From Turnera subulata (Eukaryota > Streptophyta > Magnoliopsida > Malpighiales > Passifloraceae): a stretch of DNA of 64,000 nt. Below, one piece after another: positions 47,525-58,260 of the stretch. The first letter of the stretch is position 1. The number at the start of each line of letters is the position of its first letter. Both the position numbers and the translations under genes were made by a program. Under the pieces are notes generated by a model. The model saw only the letters and a program-made list of their open reading frames with translations. It searched no databases and had not been told where the DNA came from. The stretch is from assembly GCA_028386065.3 (NCBI GenBank), contig JAKUCV010003344.1, positions 124,001-188,000 of the forward strand. The letters are read 5' to 3'.

Positions 47525-49340
47525 GTTTACTCTTGAGAATCTACCACAGGTTATTGATGTTGATGAGACAAAAGATGATCAACTGTCTGATCCAATTGCA
47601 ATTCAACAATATTTGGCTTCTCCCGAGCCAAATCTTCAGAATAATGAAGTACAACCAAATGTCCTGGAATCTGGTTCAAGCTCACATCCGAGAAACTCAG
47701 TTGTACATGCACCTAGAGGACATTCAACTGAGGCCATACTAGGTGATCCTAGAAGAGGAGTAACCACCAGATCCAAATTGTTAAACATCAACACACATCT
47801 TGCCTTTTTATCTCAAGTTGAGCCAAAAAATGCCAATGAAGCCATACTTGATGAAAACTAGGTGATGGCAATGCATGAAGAGCTTAGTCAGTTCGGAAGG
47901 AATAATGTGTGGGTGCTTGTTGCAAGGCTAGAAGACCATCCTGTCATTGGGACCAAATGTGTCTTTAGGAACAAGCTTGATGAATCAGGAATTGTGGTAA
48001 GGAACAAAGCCCGATTGGTTGCACAAAGGTACAATCAAGAGGAAGGTATTGATTATGATGAGACCTTTGCACCAGTAGCTAGACTTGAATCCATTCGCAT
48101 GCTGCTTGCATTTGCATCTTTTAAATCTTTCTATCAAATGGATGTCAAGAGTGCTTTTCTAAATGGATATATCATGGAAGAAGTATATGTAGAACAACCT
48201 CCAGGATTTGAAAACCGTGAGCATCCATAACATGTTTTCAAATTGAAATAGGCATTGTATGGTCTTAAACAAGCACCTAGGGCTTGGTACGATAGATTAA
48301 GCTCATATCTTATCTCACAATGCTTTACAAGAGGAAAAGTGGACTCAAATTTATTTGTGAAATCTAACAAAGATGATATCATTATTGTGCAAATATATGT
48401 TGATAACATTTTATTTGGTGCTACTAATGAATCTCTTTGTCAAGAGTTTGAAAAGCTAATGCACAGAGAGTTTGAAATAAGCATGATGGGGGAATTAAAT
48501 TTCGTCCTGATTTTTCAAGTCAAGCAACTCAATGGTGGGATTTTCCTTAATCAAGCAAAGTACACACGTGAGCTGCTGAAAAGATTTGGCTTGTCTGAAG
48601 CCAAAACTAGTCCAACACCAATTAGCACTAGCACCAAACTTGACAAGGATGAGAATGGTAAGAGTGTTGATATGAAATTATACAGAGGCATGATAGGTAG
48701 TCTTCTTTACCTTACAGCTAAAAGATCAGATATTATGTATAGTGTTTACTTGTGTGCTAGATTTCAATCATGCCCAAAAGAATCTCATCTTAAAGCTATC
48801 AAGCGCATCTTCAAGTACTTAAAAGGAACATCATCTTTAGGCTTGTGGTATCCTAATGTGAACTCTTTTGAACTAACAAGCTACTCAGATGCAGACTTTG
48901 CAGGGTGCACTCTTGATAGAAAAATTACAAGTGATACTTGTCAATTACTTGGACAATCACTTGTATCTTGGTCAAGTAAAAAGCAAAATTCAGTTGCTAC
49001 TTCCACAACCGAGGCTGAATATGTAGCAGCTGGTGCTTGTTGTGCACAAGTGCTATGGATGAAACAAACACTTGCTGATTATGGACTAACTTTCAAGTGT
49101 GATCCTATCTTTTGTGACAGCTCAAGTGCCATCAACCTAACTAAGAATCCGGTGCAACACTCTCGAACCAAACACATTGAAGTGAGACATCATTTTATTC
49201 GAGACCATGTGTTGAAGAAGGATGTGGCTATTGAGTTTGTAAGAACTGAAAATCAACTGGCTGACATATTTACCAAACCATTGAAGGAAGATCAGTTCAC
49301 CAAAATCAGACTCGAGCTTGGTATTTGCAATATATCATAA
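47496..49340 (+). pseudogene. SIRE-type reverse transcriptase and RNase H
   Basis: After a linker (47496-47858) with a TAG at 47859-47861 (Trp expected), the RT runs from 47862: [36 protein letters not shown]. The polymerase box reads Y-V-D-N-I-L-F-G instead of Y-V-D-D, losing a catalytic aspartate. Stops at 48228-48230 and 48249-48251 split it. RNase H follows with S-Y-S-D-A-D-F-A-G, T-S-T-T-E-A-E-Y-V-A and R-T-K-H-I-E-V-R-H-H, ending at 49340 with Q-L-A-D-I-F-T-K-P-L. The order and motifs are those of Ty1/Copia. Confidence 0.9.
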
Positions 49341-49508
49341 GTATTCTGATTTGGCTCCACATTTGGTTTCTATGTGTTCATGCATATCATAACATATTGC
49401 ACATATATGCACTTAGAATATATTCAATCGTCAAGCATTCACACGTGCACTAAGCATATGAGCATATGACGACAAGTCATGGCTGCAATCTGTTCGTGCA
49501 AAACCGGC
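49341..49508 (+). other. SIRE spacer after pol
   Basis: Non-coding spacer with tandem ATTTGG words (49351-49373) and repeated CATAT words. The LTR-like insertion begins at about 49509. Confidence 0.4.
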
Positions 49509-50760
49509 TGTAAGTGCACAGCGTTGCTGTAGTAAGCAAGGTCGAATCACAGAGACTGCGAAACAATACTGACCTCAGGCTTTCAATTGATTAGACTATA
49601 AACTATAAAAATAAATACCCAATTATGATTTGAGAATAGTGATTCAAAATATAAAAGACAAATAAAGTAAATAGCAAGAAATAAAAGAGAGTGAGATATT
49701 AAACAGAATTAATCAAGCAAACAGATCAGAAAATAAGAGAGTGATGTCGATTAGGAGGAAAACACAGTGGATGGAGACCTAGGTTGTCCGGGGTTCACTA
49801 CAGCACCGCTGTCTAACTACAATTCTGTATTCTGGTGCTCTAATTTGCTTACCTTGAAGGGCTACCTGATCTAAAGTGTTTGTAACTACTCTCACGTGTA
49901 ATACAAACCTACCCTATTTCAGGAACAACCTGCTTTCGTCAGTGAAGCTCTTCCCTAGGGCGCAGTGCCGCTGTGCCAGGCGTTGTTATCCTCAACTAAC
50001 CCTAAAGTCTCTTTCGACGATTAGTAGGGGTAGAGGTCTGATATAGAATGGTTTGAGTTCCTAGTTTCTCGGTTAGGTGCGTCACTAAGGCGTCTAAGAA
50101 GTGTATGAGGGTGATCAGGCCGCAGACACTGTTAAGCTCTCTATATCAAATCAAGGCAAGAACGAAATAAAAGAAACCATAAACAGAATCATAAATTAAA
50201 CACCAAATCTGTAGCTACATCCTTTGAACCTAGATAGAAGAATTAGTTCATGGAGAAAGATAAAAACATAGTAAAAAGTGTTGTCGACATTACAATTGTA
50301 AAAACATAAAACAAATCACTTTTCTTCTAGCCTTCAGAATTCTTTTTGCCGACTTTAAAGCTGTAACCAACCTCCTCTTAGGGTTTTGTCTCTTCTCTAT
50401 TTATATACTCAAGTCTTCAATTAAAATCCTAAGTCTTGGAGAATAAGTAATCTTCATAAAAGTGGAAAAAATAAACTTCTTTCCAAAGAAGGAGTGTCCA
50501 AGTGCTTCCTCTTGATTCTCCTAGATTGTAGGTGCAAATCGTCCAAAATAATAGGCTGAGCCGAAATTTCCTTGTCGACAGCAGCGCTGCTGACTGTCTG
50601 GACTGTTTCTACAGGCAGCGGCGCTGCTGAACCAAAAATTGCCAAATAAGCTCCAAATCGCGCCAAATTGCACCTGAAAGCAACCAAGGATGAGGAAAGA
50701 TAGTTTTGACTGAAAAAAGAGATGATTTGATACCTAAATGCATGAATAGTGAATTAATAC
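49509..50760 (+). repeat. LTR-like repeat starting TGTAAGTGCACAG, first copy
   Basis: It starts TGTAAGTGCACAGCGTTG and shares its plan with 63431-64000: a CAAGGTCG word, a GACT word, TTTCAATT, a TCCGGGGTTCAC block and a CTTGAAGGG block. GC-rich dyads occur at intervals (ACAGCACCGCTGT near 49801, CAGCAGCGCTGCTG near 50579-50592). Its right edge is not defined and no target duplication was found. It interrupts the SIRE spacer between pol and the envelope-position ORFs. It has no coding capacity and is perhaps a solo LTR or LARD-like fragment. Confidence 0.5.
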
Positions 50761-50809
50761 AAGGCCAAAAGTCAACAGTATGCGCTGTAAAATATGTGTA
50801 ATTTTATGC

Positions 50810-51065
50810 GCAATAAAGTGTTTTTTCATCCTTGTATTAGACTTCAAAGTTGGAAGTCATCCCTCTATTAGATTTTGGCTTGTTTTCATCCCTCTATTTG
50901 TGAAGTTTGTCTTATTTTCATCCTTGTGTTTGCCTTTTTGGCCTATTTTGAGGGATGAAAACAAGCTAAAACCCATGGACAGAGGGATGAAAACAGACCA
51001 AAACCAATACAAGGATGACTTTCAACTTTATAGTCTAACACAAGGATGAAAAAAGGCTTTAATCC
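50810..51065. mobile_element. 256-bp MITE made almost entirely of inverted repeats
   Basis: It is flanked by identical 10-mers AATTTTATGC (50800-50809 and 51066-51075). The two halves are inverse copies: TTTTTTCATCCTTGT on the left matches ACAAGGATGAAAAAA on the right, over about 110 bases each. A 9-10-bp duplication with long TIRs points to a Mutator-type MITE. It has no ORF and is nested in the SIRE element. Confidence 0.85.
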
Positions 51066-51523
51066 AATTTTATGCACATCACAATCAAATCATCAAGAGC
51101 ATCAAAGAGAAAGAGCTACAAGAATTGGTTTAAGGATGAGCCAAAACCTATTGTCCAGCGGTCCATAAGCGGCAGTTAAGGAAGAAAGAGAAAAAGCAAA
51201 GTCAAAACGGGGAGTTTTGGCACGACGGTTATGTTCTGTCCTGCGTCTAACACAAAAAGAAAAAGCTGCAAAAAGAAGGGGCTTCATTTAATGGAAGTGG
51301 CCGGTCTCTTCTCCTCCACAAAATCCGTGACTCCCTCTCTCCACAGTTATCCACTTCCTTTTTAACTTCCACTTTCAGTTTTGCATCCAAACACATTAAC
51401 TCACAAACCCTAAAATTTCTCTCCATCATAAAGACAAATATAAGTAAAGGAAAAGTCTTGAGATAAACCCCCACAAAAGAAAAACCACCAAAGCCGCCTG
51501 CACCTCCTTAAGAAAGAACTAAG

Positions 51524-53985
51524 ATGGCTGCAGCAAAACCTATCTTCAAGAATTCATCGACACTGGAAAAGAAAAAGGGAAAAGAATCTGGAGCAAGTGC
51601 AAGCCCTGAACACACTTCACCAAGAGAGGCTGGTGTCCAAATCGACAAACTCAAGCTTGGTCCACAATCCAAGTCTGCACAACACAAAGAAGCCATGGTG
51701 CCTCCAAAGGAAGGATCTAACTCCAAAGTTCATGACTTCATTCTTGAAGAAACTCCACCGGGTAATATTTTTAAAACTAGGTTATGACATCTGCTCCTTT
51801 TAGTGTTCATGTTTCAAGTTCTGGGGAACTTTATGTTGCTGAGAAAACTATGTTAGGATCCCTAGAAACAAAATCGGATGTTGGAAATATTGCTGTTGAT
51901 AGTGTGTTATGCGTGTTGAAAAAAGGGCTAGCTCGAGTGAAAAGATTAAATCTTTGGCTGAACCTAGATTTGTAAGTGAGGGTTCTGGTTCTTCAAAAAT
52001 CAAGAATGATGTGCTTTCGGAGTTTCTGAGAACATTGGTGCCACCTCTGGGAATAGATGCTGAGGTTTTTTATGTTGAGAAGATGAAGCAACTAGGGGGA
52101 GTTCTAGATAATCTGAAGGAAGACTCTGTTGTTGTGAATAGAGAAGATTTGGCTGCTGCACAAGCCAAATCTGCAAGTCCTGTGAAAAGGAGTCTGGCTG
52201 ATGATGAAACCAGATCTGAAGATCCAAAGAATGCATAAGCTGTTGGGAAGACCACAGAAAATGCTGATGAAATCCCTCTCGGGATTCCAATCTCAGAAGA
52301 TGATATTGAAGCAAAGAAGAATTTGGTTCAAGCTGCAGAGATTAGAAGAGAAGCGGCTGACAAGGCAGAAGAAGAGATTGTTGAAAATCAAAGCTTGCTT
52401 CCTGAAGAGAAGGATGAGAATGTGCTGCTAGAAGAAGATTTGGCTCAACCAGAGACCAAATCTGATGTTGAGAAAGTTGTTCCAGAAATTGAAGCAGAGA
52501 AAGAGGCCGAGAGCTCAAAAACCAAATCTGATGTACCTTGACCAAAATTGCCAAAGCACCTGTCTCAGACTCCAACCACTCAAACATCAAGAGCTCGACT
52601 TGTCAGGCCAAGCACACGTGTTCAAACTATTTTGGAAGAGGAGGAAAGAAGCTTGGAGAGAAAATTGTTAAAGTTGATTCTGATGATGATAAAAGTGAGA
52701 ATTCACCTGTTGATGATGGTGACAAGAGCTCCAGAAAAATAAAGAGGAGTGATGAAGACAAAGAGAATTCAGATGATGATTTGGCTGATGATGAGCCAAA
52801 TAACAGTGACCAGAAATCAAATGAGAGCGACAAGGAACAGAAATCTGATGACGAACTAGAAAATGAAAGCGGCTCAGACAAGAAAGGATCTGATGGAGAG
52901 TCTGACAAAGGAGATGACCATGATGATGGTGATAAGGATGATGATGAGGAAGACAAAGAAGAGGACGATGACAAAGAGCCAGAAGTTAAGGAGGAATCTG
53001 AAAAGGAGGAAGAAACTTCTCCAACTCTAGCCAAAAAAGAAGCTCAAGGCTCTAACCAAATCTGGATCCAGCAAGAAGGCCAAGAAGAAGTACTTCACTC
53101 ATACCCCCACCTGCACCGTGGTTCTAAGTGACTTTGAGGGAATCAGTGTAACCAAACTGTTGAAGGATGCAAAGCTCACCACTTTGGTCACCTTGAAGGA
53201 ACAAGGGTATGAAGATTTGATGAAGGACTTCTATGACAGCAAAACTGTGGAATATGGGAATAATGATTTGCTCACTTGCATCAAAGCAAAGATCAAAGGG
53301 AAGAAGATTACAGTGACAACCGAGATGATTTGTGACTTGTTGAAGATGAAGCCGGGCAAGATAAAGTTCTATAATTCTGCTTCTGGAACTCCAATCAACA
53401 TCCCAAAGACTCCCTGTCACTCCAAGCAAAATATGCTTCTCTTTGGGAGCACCAAATCTGGTAATTACAATGCCTTGAAGCCAAGAGAGAGAGCTCTGAT
53501 GTATACTCTTACTAGGGTCATCATGCCAAGGAAGAATTCTCGCACAATGATCAAGAAACTTGATCAATGGATCATTGTTTTGTCTTATCATCTACTTTGG
53601 AACTCTTATTCTTCATCACATGGGCATCTATAAGGAACACTCTCATGGTGCACTTATTACCTTGTTGGCTAAACAATTGAAGATTAAGCCCACTACTGAG
53701 GATAAGCTGATTAGGCTCAAGGAAATCAATGCTGATACTCTAGTCAAGTTGTCTATCAAGCTAAATCCAGAAGGAGAATACTCTGTGACCAAATCTGGAG
53801 CCGGAAAGGATCACAAACTTGAGGAACTGAATGTTCTGGTTACTGGAATGAAGGATGAGATCAGTGAGCTGAAGGAAGAACTTGGTTCCATGAGGGGCCA
53901 AATGAAGAAGTTCCAGTCCAAGACACTTGAGAAACTTGACCAAATCATTACTGCTATGCCTCAAGATGATTCTGATGAAGATTGA
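51524..53985 (+). pseudogene. Envelope-position ORF region of the SIRE element, broken
   Basis: A series of frames starting at Met 51524 (MAAAKPIFKNSS) encodes one likely ancestral protein now split by frameshifts and stops (51785, 52236, 52539, 53129, 53631). From N to C: a Lys/Ser-rich start; Glu/Ala-rich helical segments; a strongly acidic Asp/Glu/Lys/Ser stretch (52680-53035); then a region (53100-53750) that resembles the 'putative plant transposon protein' domain; and a coiled-coil C-terminus (53830-53960). I see no signal peptide, fusion peptide or clear membrane segment, so 'envelope' describes position only. Function in this lineage is unknown. ATTTGGCT-stem hairpins lie inside the coding sequence at 52147, 52438 and 52779. 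Confidence 0.7.
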
Positions 53986-54182
53986 TGCTCCATAGATCTG
54001 ATGCTCTTAGGTCATGCATTGCATTCCTCATCTGCATTTAGCCAAGTACTTTTTATAACTATCCTACCTATGATTTGTATCATTTGAATATTTGGGTTGC
54101 TTTTGGATATTTGGTTTCTTATGCTTCCGGATATTTATCTTTGGATTTATGGTTAACTATTATCACCCTGGTTTTACTCGTG

Positions 54183-55580
54183 GGTAAAAAAGTTTTTTAT
54201 GTCCTTACACTTCATCGGTTTCACATTTGTTGTCCCTTTTCCTTTAATTTCACTCAACGTGTCCCTAAACTCACGCTTTACCGGGTTACATTGTTCGTTT
54301 TACCTCCTATAGCAGGTTAATAGTTGTGGTACTGACACGTGTCATATGGGCTCGCGATCTGCCTTTTTTTTCTTTTTCTTCCAAATTTTATTTTCTAAAC
54401 AAATCTTATTTGGAGTAAAATAAATTAATTTTTTATAATTAGAAAACAGATCCACACTAATTAGGGGTTGGGAACATGCGAGTGATTTGGCACCTTTTTT
54501 AAACGATGTCGTTTTTAAAAAAAATTCCTTTGTTTTCCACAGTTTAACTTCAAAAACAATTTTTTAAATCATATATAAAAAATCCATGGGATTGTTTTAC
54601 TTCTTTTTCTTCTCCCTTTTGTTTTCTTTCTTCCCCAATCTAAACCCTAGCCTCACACTATCTGCGCCGCCATACCAGCGCTGCCACCACGCCCATCGAT
54701 TTACTTCTTTCCTTCCGCTTTCTTGATGGCACGTTGATGTGGTCGGATGGAGAGGCGAGAATTCGAGGCATGACTACGGCGGCGGACGGTGAAGCCGATG
54801 TCGGGTCTTGGTAGACCCACAATTGCGATGTCTACTGCAGAAGGACCTAGTAACCGATGATTGGATGATCCCAAAGGCAATAGGAGGACCACACACAAGG
54901 AGGTAACAATTTCAGAGATGGTGGAGCTCGACCCCACATGTCCCTTGAATGGGAACGCATACCTCGACCTCGTCTCAATGACTCCTCTTGCTTCCTCTCC
55001 CCCTCTCTTCCTATGATTCGTTTTTGTGATGTAGTATAGTATTTTGTCCAAGGTTGGCATAAAGTAGGGGTATGGTGGGGGTTTTGTGAGGGAAATTGCA
55101 GGTTTTGATTTCCAATTTGGCTTTGAGTTTTTGGTGCTTTGCCAGTGATGAGATTAGTGGCCTTCGTAGATGTGTGGTTGCGGATGTCTTCGAAGCAGTC
55201 AGGGTCGGAGGGGGTGGTGGTTTTGAGGAGCAAGAGTGCGAAATCGGGAATGGTGTGGAGGAGGATCACCAGCCGATCCGGGAGGCATATGTGTTTTTGT
55301 TGTTATTTTTTCTTTTGTTGTGTCAGGGATGATATAAGAAAAGAAAAAAAAATTTTGATTTAGTTAAGGATTTTTAGAAATTAAATTTTGGGAAAATAAA
55401 AAAAATAAAAAATTGGATAGACACGTGTCAGCACCACAGTTATCAATCGGTTATAGGAAGTAAAATGGATAGTGTGACCCGGTAAATCGTGAATTCAGGG
55501 ACACATTGAGTGAAATTAAAGGAAGAGGGACAAAAAATACGAAGTCGACAAAGTTAAAGGATATGAAAAACTTTTTTACC
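54183..55580. mobile_element. Non-autonomous Mutator-like element, 161-bp TIRs
   Basis: It is flanked by identical TTTACTCGTG (54173-54182 and 55581-55590), a 9-10-bp duplication as expected for MULEs. The termini GGTAAAAAAGTTTTT match in inverse. TIRs 54183-54343 and 55420-55580 each end internally with the palindrome GACACGTGTC. The interior (54344-55419) has no transposase. Part of it (54640-55300) is GC-richer and gene-like (AAACCCTAG, CGCCGCC words) and may be captured host sequence, though no protein is recognisable. Confidence 0.88.
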
Positions 55581-55590
55581 TTTACTCGTG

Positions 55591-56167
55591 CTATCTTTTG
55601 CTGATGACAGAAGGGGGAGATATATATGTTGTTTTTTATGGAACGAATGTTCCTGTTGCGGTATACCTTGTGTATTAATTTTTCTGATGCAGGGAACAAT
55701 ATTTGGTTTGGTGAAACAACCAAATATGTTGTTGATGATATTGATACTACTGCAATATACTGTGTGATTATTTTCTAATGCAGGGAACCATATTTGGCTC
55801 AGCCAAATGTGATTGCTGAGTTATCTGCACTTATAATGTGGGGAAAGATTTGGCTCCACGAAAAAGCCAAATGATAATCTTGATATACTGAAATTCATTG
55901 CATGATATATGTATGTGAAAATTTTGGGAATGAAATCATATGTATACTGTGCCTATATATAGGGGGAGCTATTGACAAAAAGCCTTTAGCAAATTTTTAA
56001 GTATACTATACACAAACGCAGGGGGAGCATTTGGCTGGTTGAATGCGTCATAATTTTTGCGATTATGCCTATGAAACATGGGGAGGTTATTTATTTGGCT
56101 ATCTTATTTTAACCACTATTCATGGCAAAATTGACAACATGTTTGTCATCATAAAAAAGGGAGAGAT
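55591..56167 (+). other. SIRE 3' spacer with repeated GGGGGAG words and hairpins
   Basis: The purine-rich words GGGGGAGAT, GGGGGAGCT and GGGGGAGCA recur (55614, 55961, 56021), each a degenerate polypurine tract. Three ATTTGG-stem hairpins lie at 55699-55727, 55792-55808 and 55848-55872. The functional polypurine tract is directly before 56168. No ORF. Confidence 0.6.
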
Positions 56168-57236
56168 TGTTAGCCTAAACATGTCATTAAGAGCTTAATT
56201 AAGTAATTAATTAAGACTAATCTTTTTTAGTATATTTATGATGATTATTCAATGCCTATTATATTATTTTGATGATTAACAAATATTTTGGTAAGCCTTG
56301 TGTATTTTTAGGATTGGCAGAAAAATTTGGTTTCTCGCAGAAACCAAATCCAAGAACATTTGGCTTCACCACATCGACCAAAAGGTCACTTTCCAGGCAG
56401 TTGGGGCTGTGGTCCCAAAAGTTGCAGCAAGTGGTCTAAGAAAGTGGTTGACATTAAAGCAACTACACTAACCGTTATGCTTGCTCTCCAAGGGTCAGAA
56501 AAAGATCTGAGAGGTGGTCCTCACATCCTCTCTCACCTCTGGAAGAATTAGTGGTCCTCACTTTCTATTTATGGAAACTTTTTGAAGAGAGAAGATTTTT
56601 GCCCAAGAAATATCAAGATTTGGCTCATCTATTGGACAGTTTTATGTAATGAAGCAAGAAGTCAACTCGGCTGCCACCTGGACGATTTTTAGCCGTTGAG
56701 AAACACATCTCCCCATCCTTAAAATCTATAAATAGAGGATTGAAACCTCATAGCAACTCAACCTAGCTATTCAAGATATTCTAAGTTGAGAAAAAGAGCT
56801 TACCTTGTGAGATATTCTTGTGCTTAATGTGTGTAACTTCTTGAGTGAGTCGCTCTTGAAGCTTTCCTTTGGGAAAGGTTGTAATCAGTAGGATTAGGGG
56901 ATAATCTTGTTGGGTAGACAAAGCTAGGTTCAGCTTTGGGTTAGGTTTAGCAAGTTCAGCCCGCAAAAACTTGTGTATCATAGGTTATTTGGCTCGCCTG
57001 TAAAAGCCAAATTAGTGGATAGTTTAGAAATCCGAAAGGGGGGAACTTTAGGTAGTGGATGTACTCTTGAGTGGGGAACCACTATAAATTGCTTGTGTTC
57101 TTCGCTTTTCTGCCTTTATTTTCGCATTTTCATTTGAGTTTTACATTTGGCTTCTGTGTCGAGCCAAATCACAGAAAACCCAAAAAAGAGAAAAAGCTAA
57201 TTCAACCCCCCCTTCTTAGCCTTTTTTAGGCCAACA
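56168..57236 (+). repeat. 3' LTR of the SIRE-type element
   Basis: 1069 bp, very similar to the 5' LTR with scattered single-base changes. TATAAATAG lies at 56727-56735, and the first ATTTGG-stem hairpin is at 56325-56349. The near identity of the LTRs implies a fairly recent insertion. Confidence 0.95.
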
Positions 57237-57241
57237 GTGAG

Positions 57242-58260
57242 GACTAGGGCCAAAATTAATTGACCTCCTTACCTAATCCTTACACCTTCTTCTTAACCAA
57301 CATCCAAAAACATAGGAGTCGCCACTTGAATTTTATTTCTTTGAAAAATTCAGGGAAGAACCATTAGCATCACATCTTCTCCATAGGCAACCGATCTAGC
57401 TAACTAGAGATGTTGGATTCGGGGATTCGTCACAGATGGGAAGGTGTTAGGCACCCATCCGTGTTGAGGCGAAATTGTGTGCAATTGAAGAACTTTCTTG
57501 TACAACTTGTGCAAGTGTGGAATACAACAACAATGATAAAACAACAAAATAAAAAATAAACAAATAATTGAGCTTGAGTTTCCACCACTAAAAACCACCT
57601 ACGTACCCCAGCGATCAGGTTCAAAGCTCTCGTAGCTCTTATATAGCATCACACAACAATCAAATCTCAGCAACAACAAACATCAAGCAGGAAATCAATA
57701 GCAAAATCAATCAAAAAAGGGGCTTAGAAAATCTCTTGTAGCCCTCCTCTAACTCCTTTCTTTAGGTTACTTTCTAACCCGACTCTTCTTGCACCTCTAA
57801 GCTCAATCTTCAACCTCTTCTCGATCTTCACTTGAGGTCTTCTTCTTTCTGCTCCTCACCATGAAATTCCTCCAAAATCTCAGCTCCTAAAAGTGTTTTT
57901 AAGCTTGGAGAGGAAGGATTTCTCCAAGCTTTCTAAGTTTATGGGTGTTTTCTCTCTAGAATTTAATGCCTTTATGAGTGAGTAGAGGGGTCTATTTATA
58001 GTGTTCTGAGTGTTAGGGAGCCGTCCTTTTGATCCTAGAGTCGAGATTGAATCATTAGATCTGATGGTTGAGAGCTAGAATAAAAAAGAGAGGAAAAAAT
58101 TAGGAAAATTTTTGAAACTGGAACGCATGACCGCCCAGGCCTGGCGGTCATCCTTACATGGCCGCGAAGCCTAGCAGTCGTCGCGCCATGACCACTGGGG
58201 CCTAAGTTACTGTTCACATTCTTTGCCTTTTTTGCTCATTTTCCTATTTAATTCCCTCTG
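57242..58260 (-). repeat. Tat/Ogre-like LTR fragment, minus orientation
   Basis: On the minus strand it carries a TATAAATAG (57992-58000) and, downstream, TGGCGACTCC at 57315-57324, the start of the tRNA-Arg-type primer-binding site I associate with Tat/Ogre Gypsy elements. It matches 61376-62445 in inverse through the same ordered words (CCATCCGTGTTG, GTTTCCACCACTA, a T/C-rich block, GACCGCC dyads). It has no coding capacity. Family assignment rests on the primer-site motif only. Confidence 0.45.

Larger units (their letters stand above)
43414..57236 (+). mobile_element. Complete SIRE/Maximus-type Ty1/Copia element with envelope-position ORFs
   Basis: A 13,823-bp element with perfect duplication GTGAG (43409-43413 and 57237-57241), TGTTAG...CAACA ends, LTRs of 1070 and 1069 bp, a primer-binding site TTTGGTAGCGGAGC at 44484 and a polypurine tract AAAAAGGGAGAGA before 56168. 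The order gag, protease, integrase, RT, RNase H is the Copia order. After pol come about 4.6 kb holding a coiled-coil/acidic ORF series in the envelope position, as in the SIRE/Maximus lineage. Inserted within it are an LTR-like repeat (49509 to about 50760), a 256-bp MITE (50810-51065) and a 1.4-kb MULE (54183-55580). Stops and frameshifts inactivate it. Confidence 0.95.

Noticed and set aside
53124..53591. Minus-strand ORF inside the envelope-position region
   Set aside because: It is a shadow of the plus-strand coding frame, with no recognisable motif.
43571..55872. Repeated ATTTGGCT words read as a CRISPR-like array
   Set aside because: Spacing is irregular (hundreds to thousands of bases), repeats are only 8-11 bases and inverted, and this is a plant retroelement; there are no cas genes.
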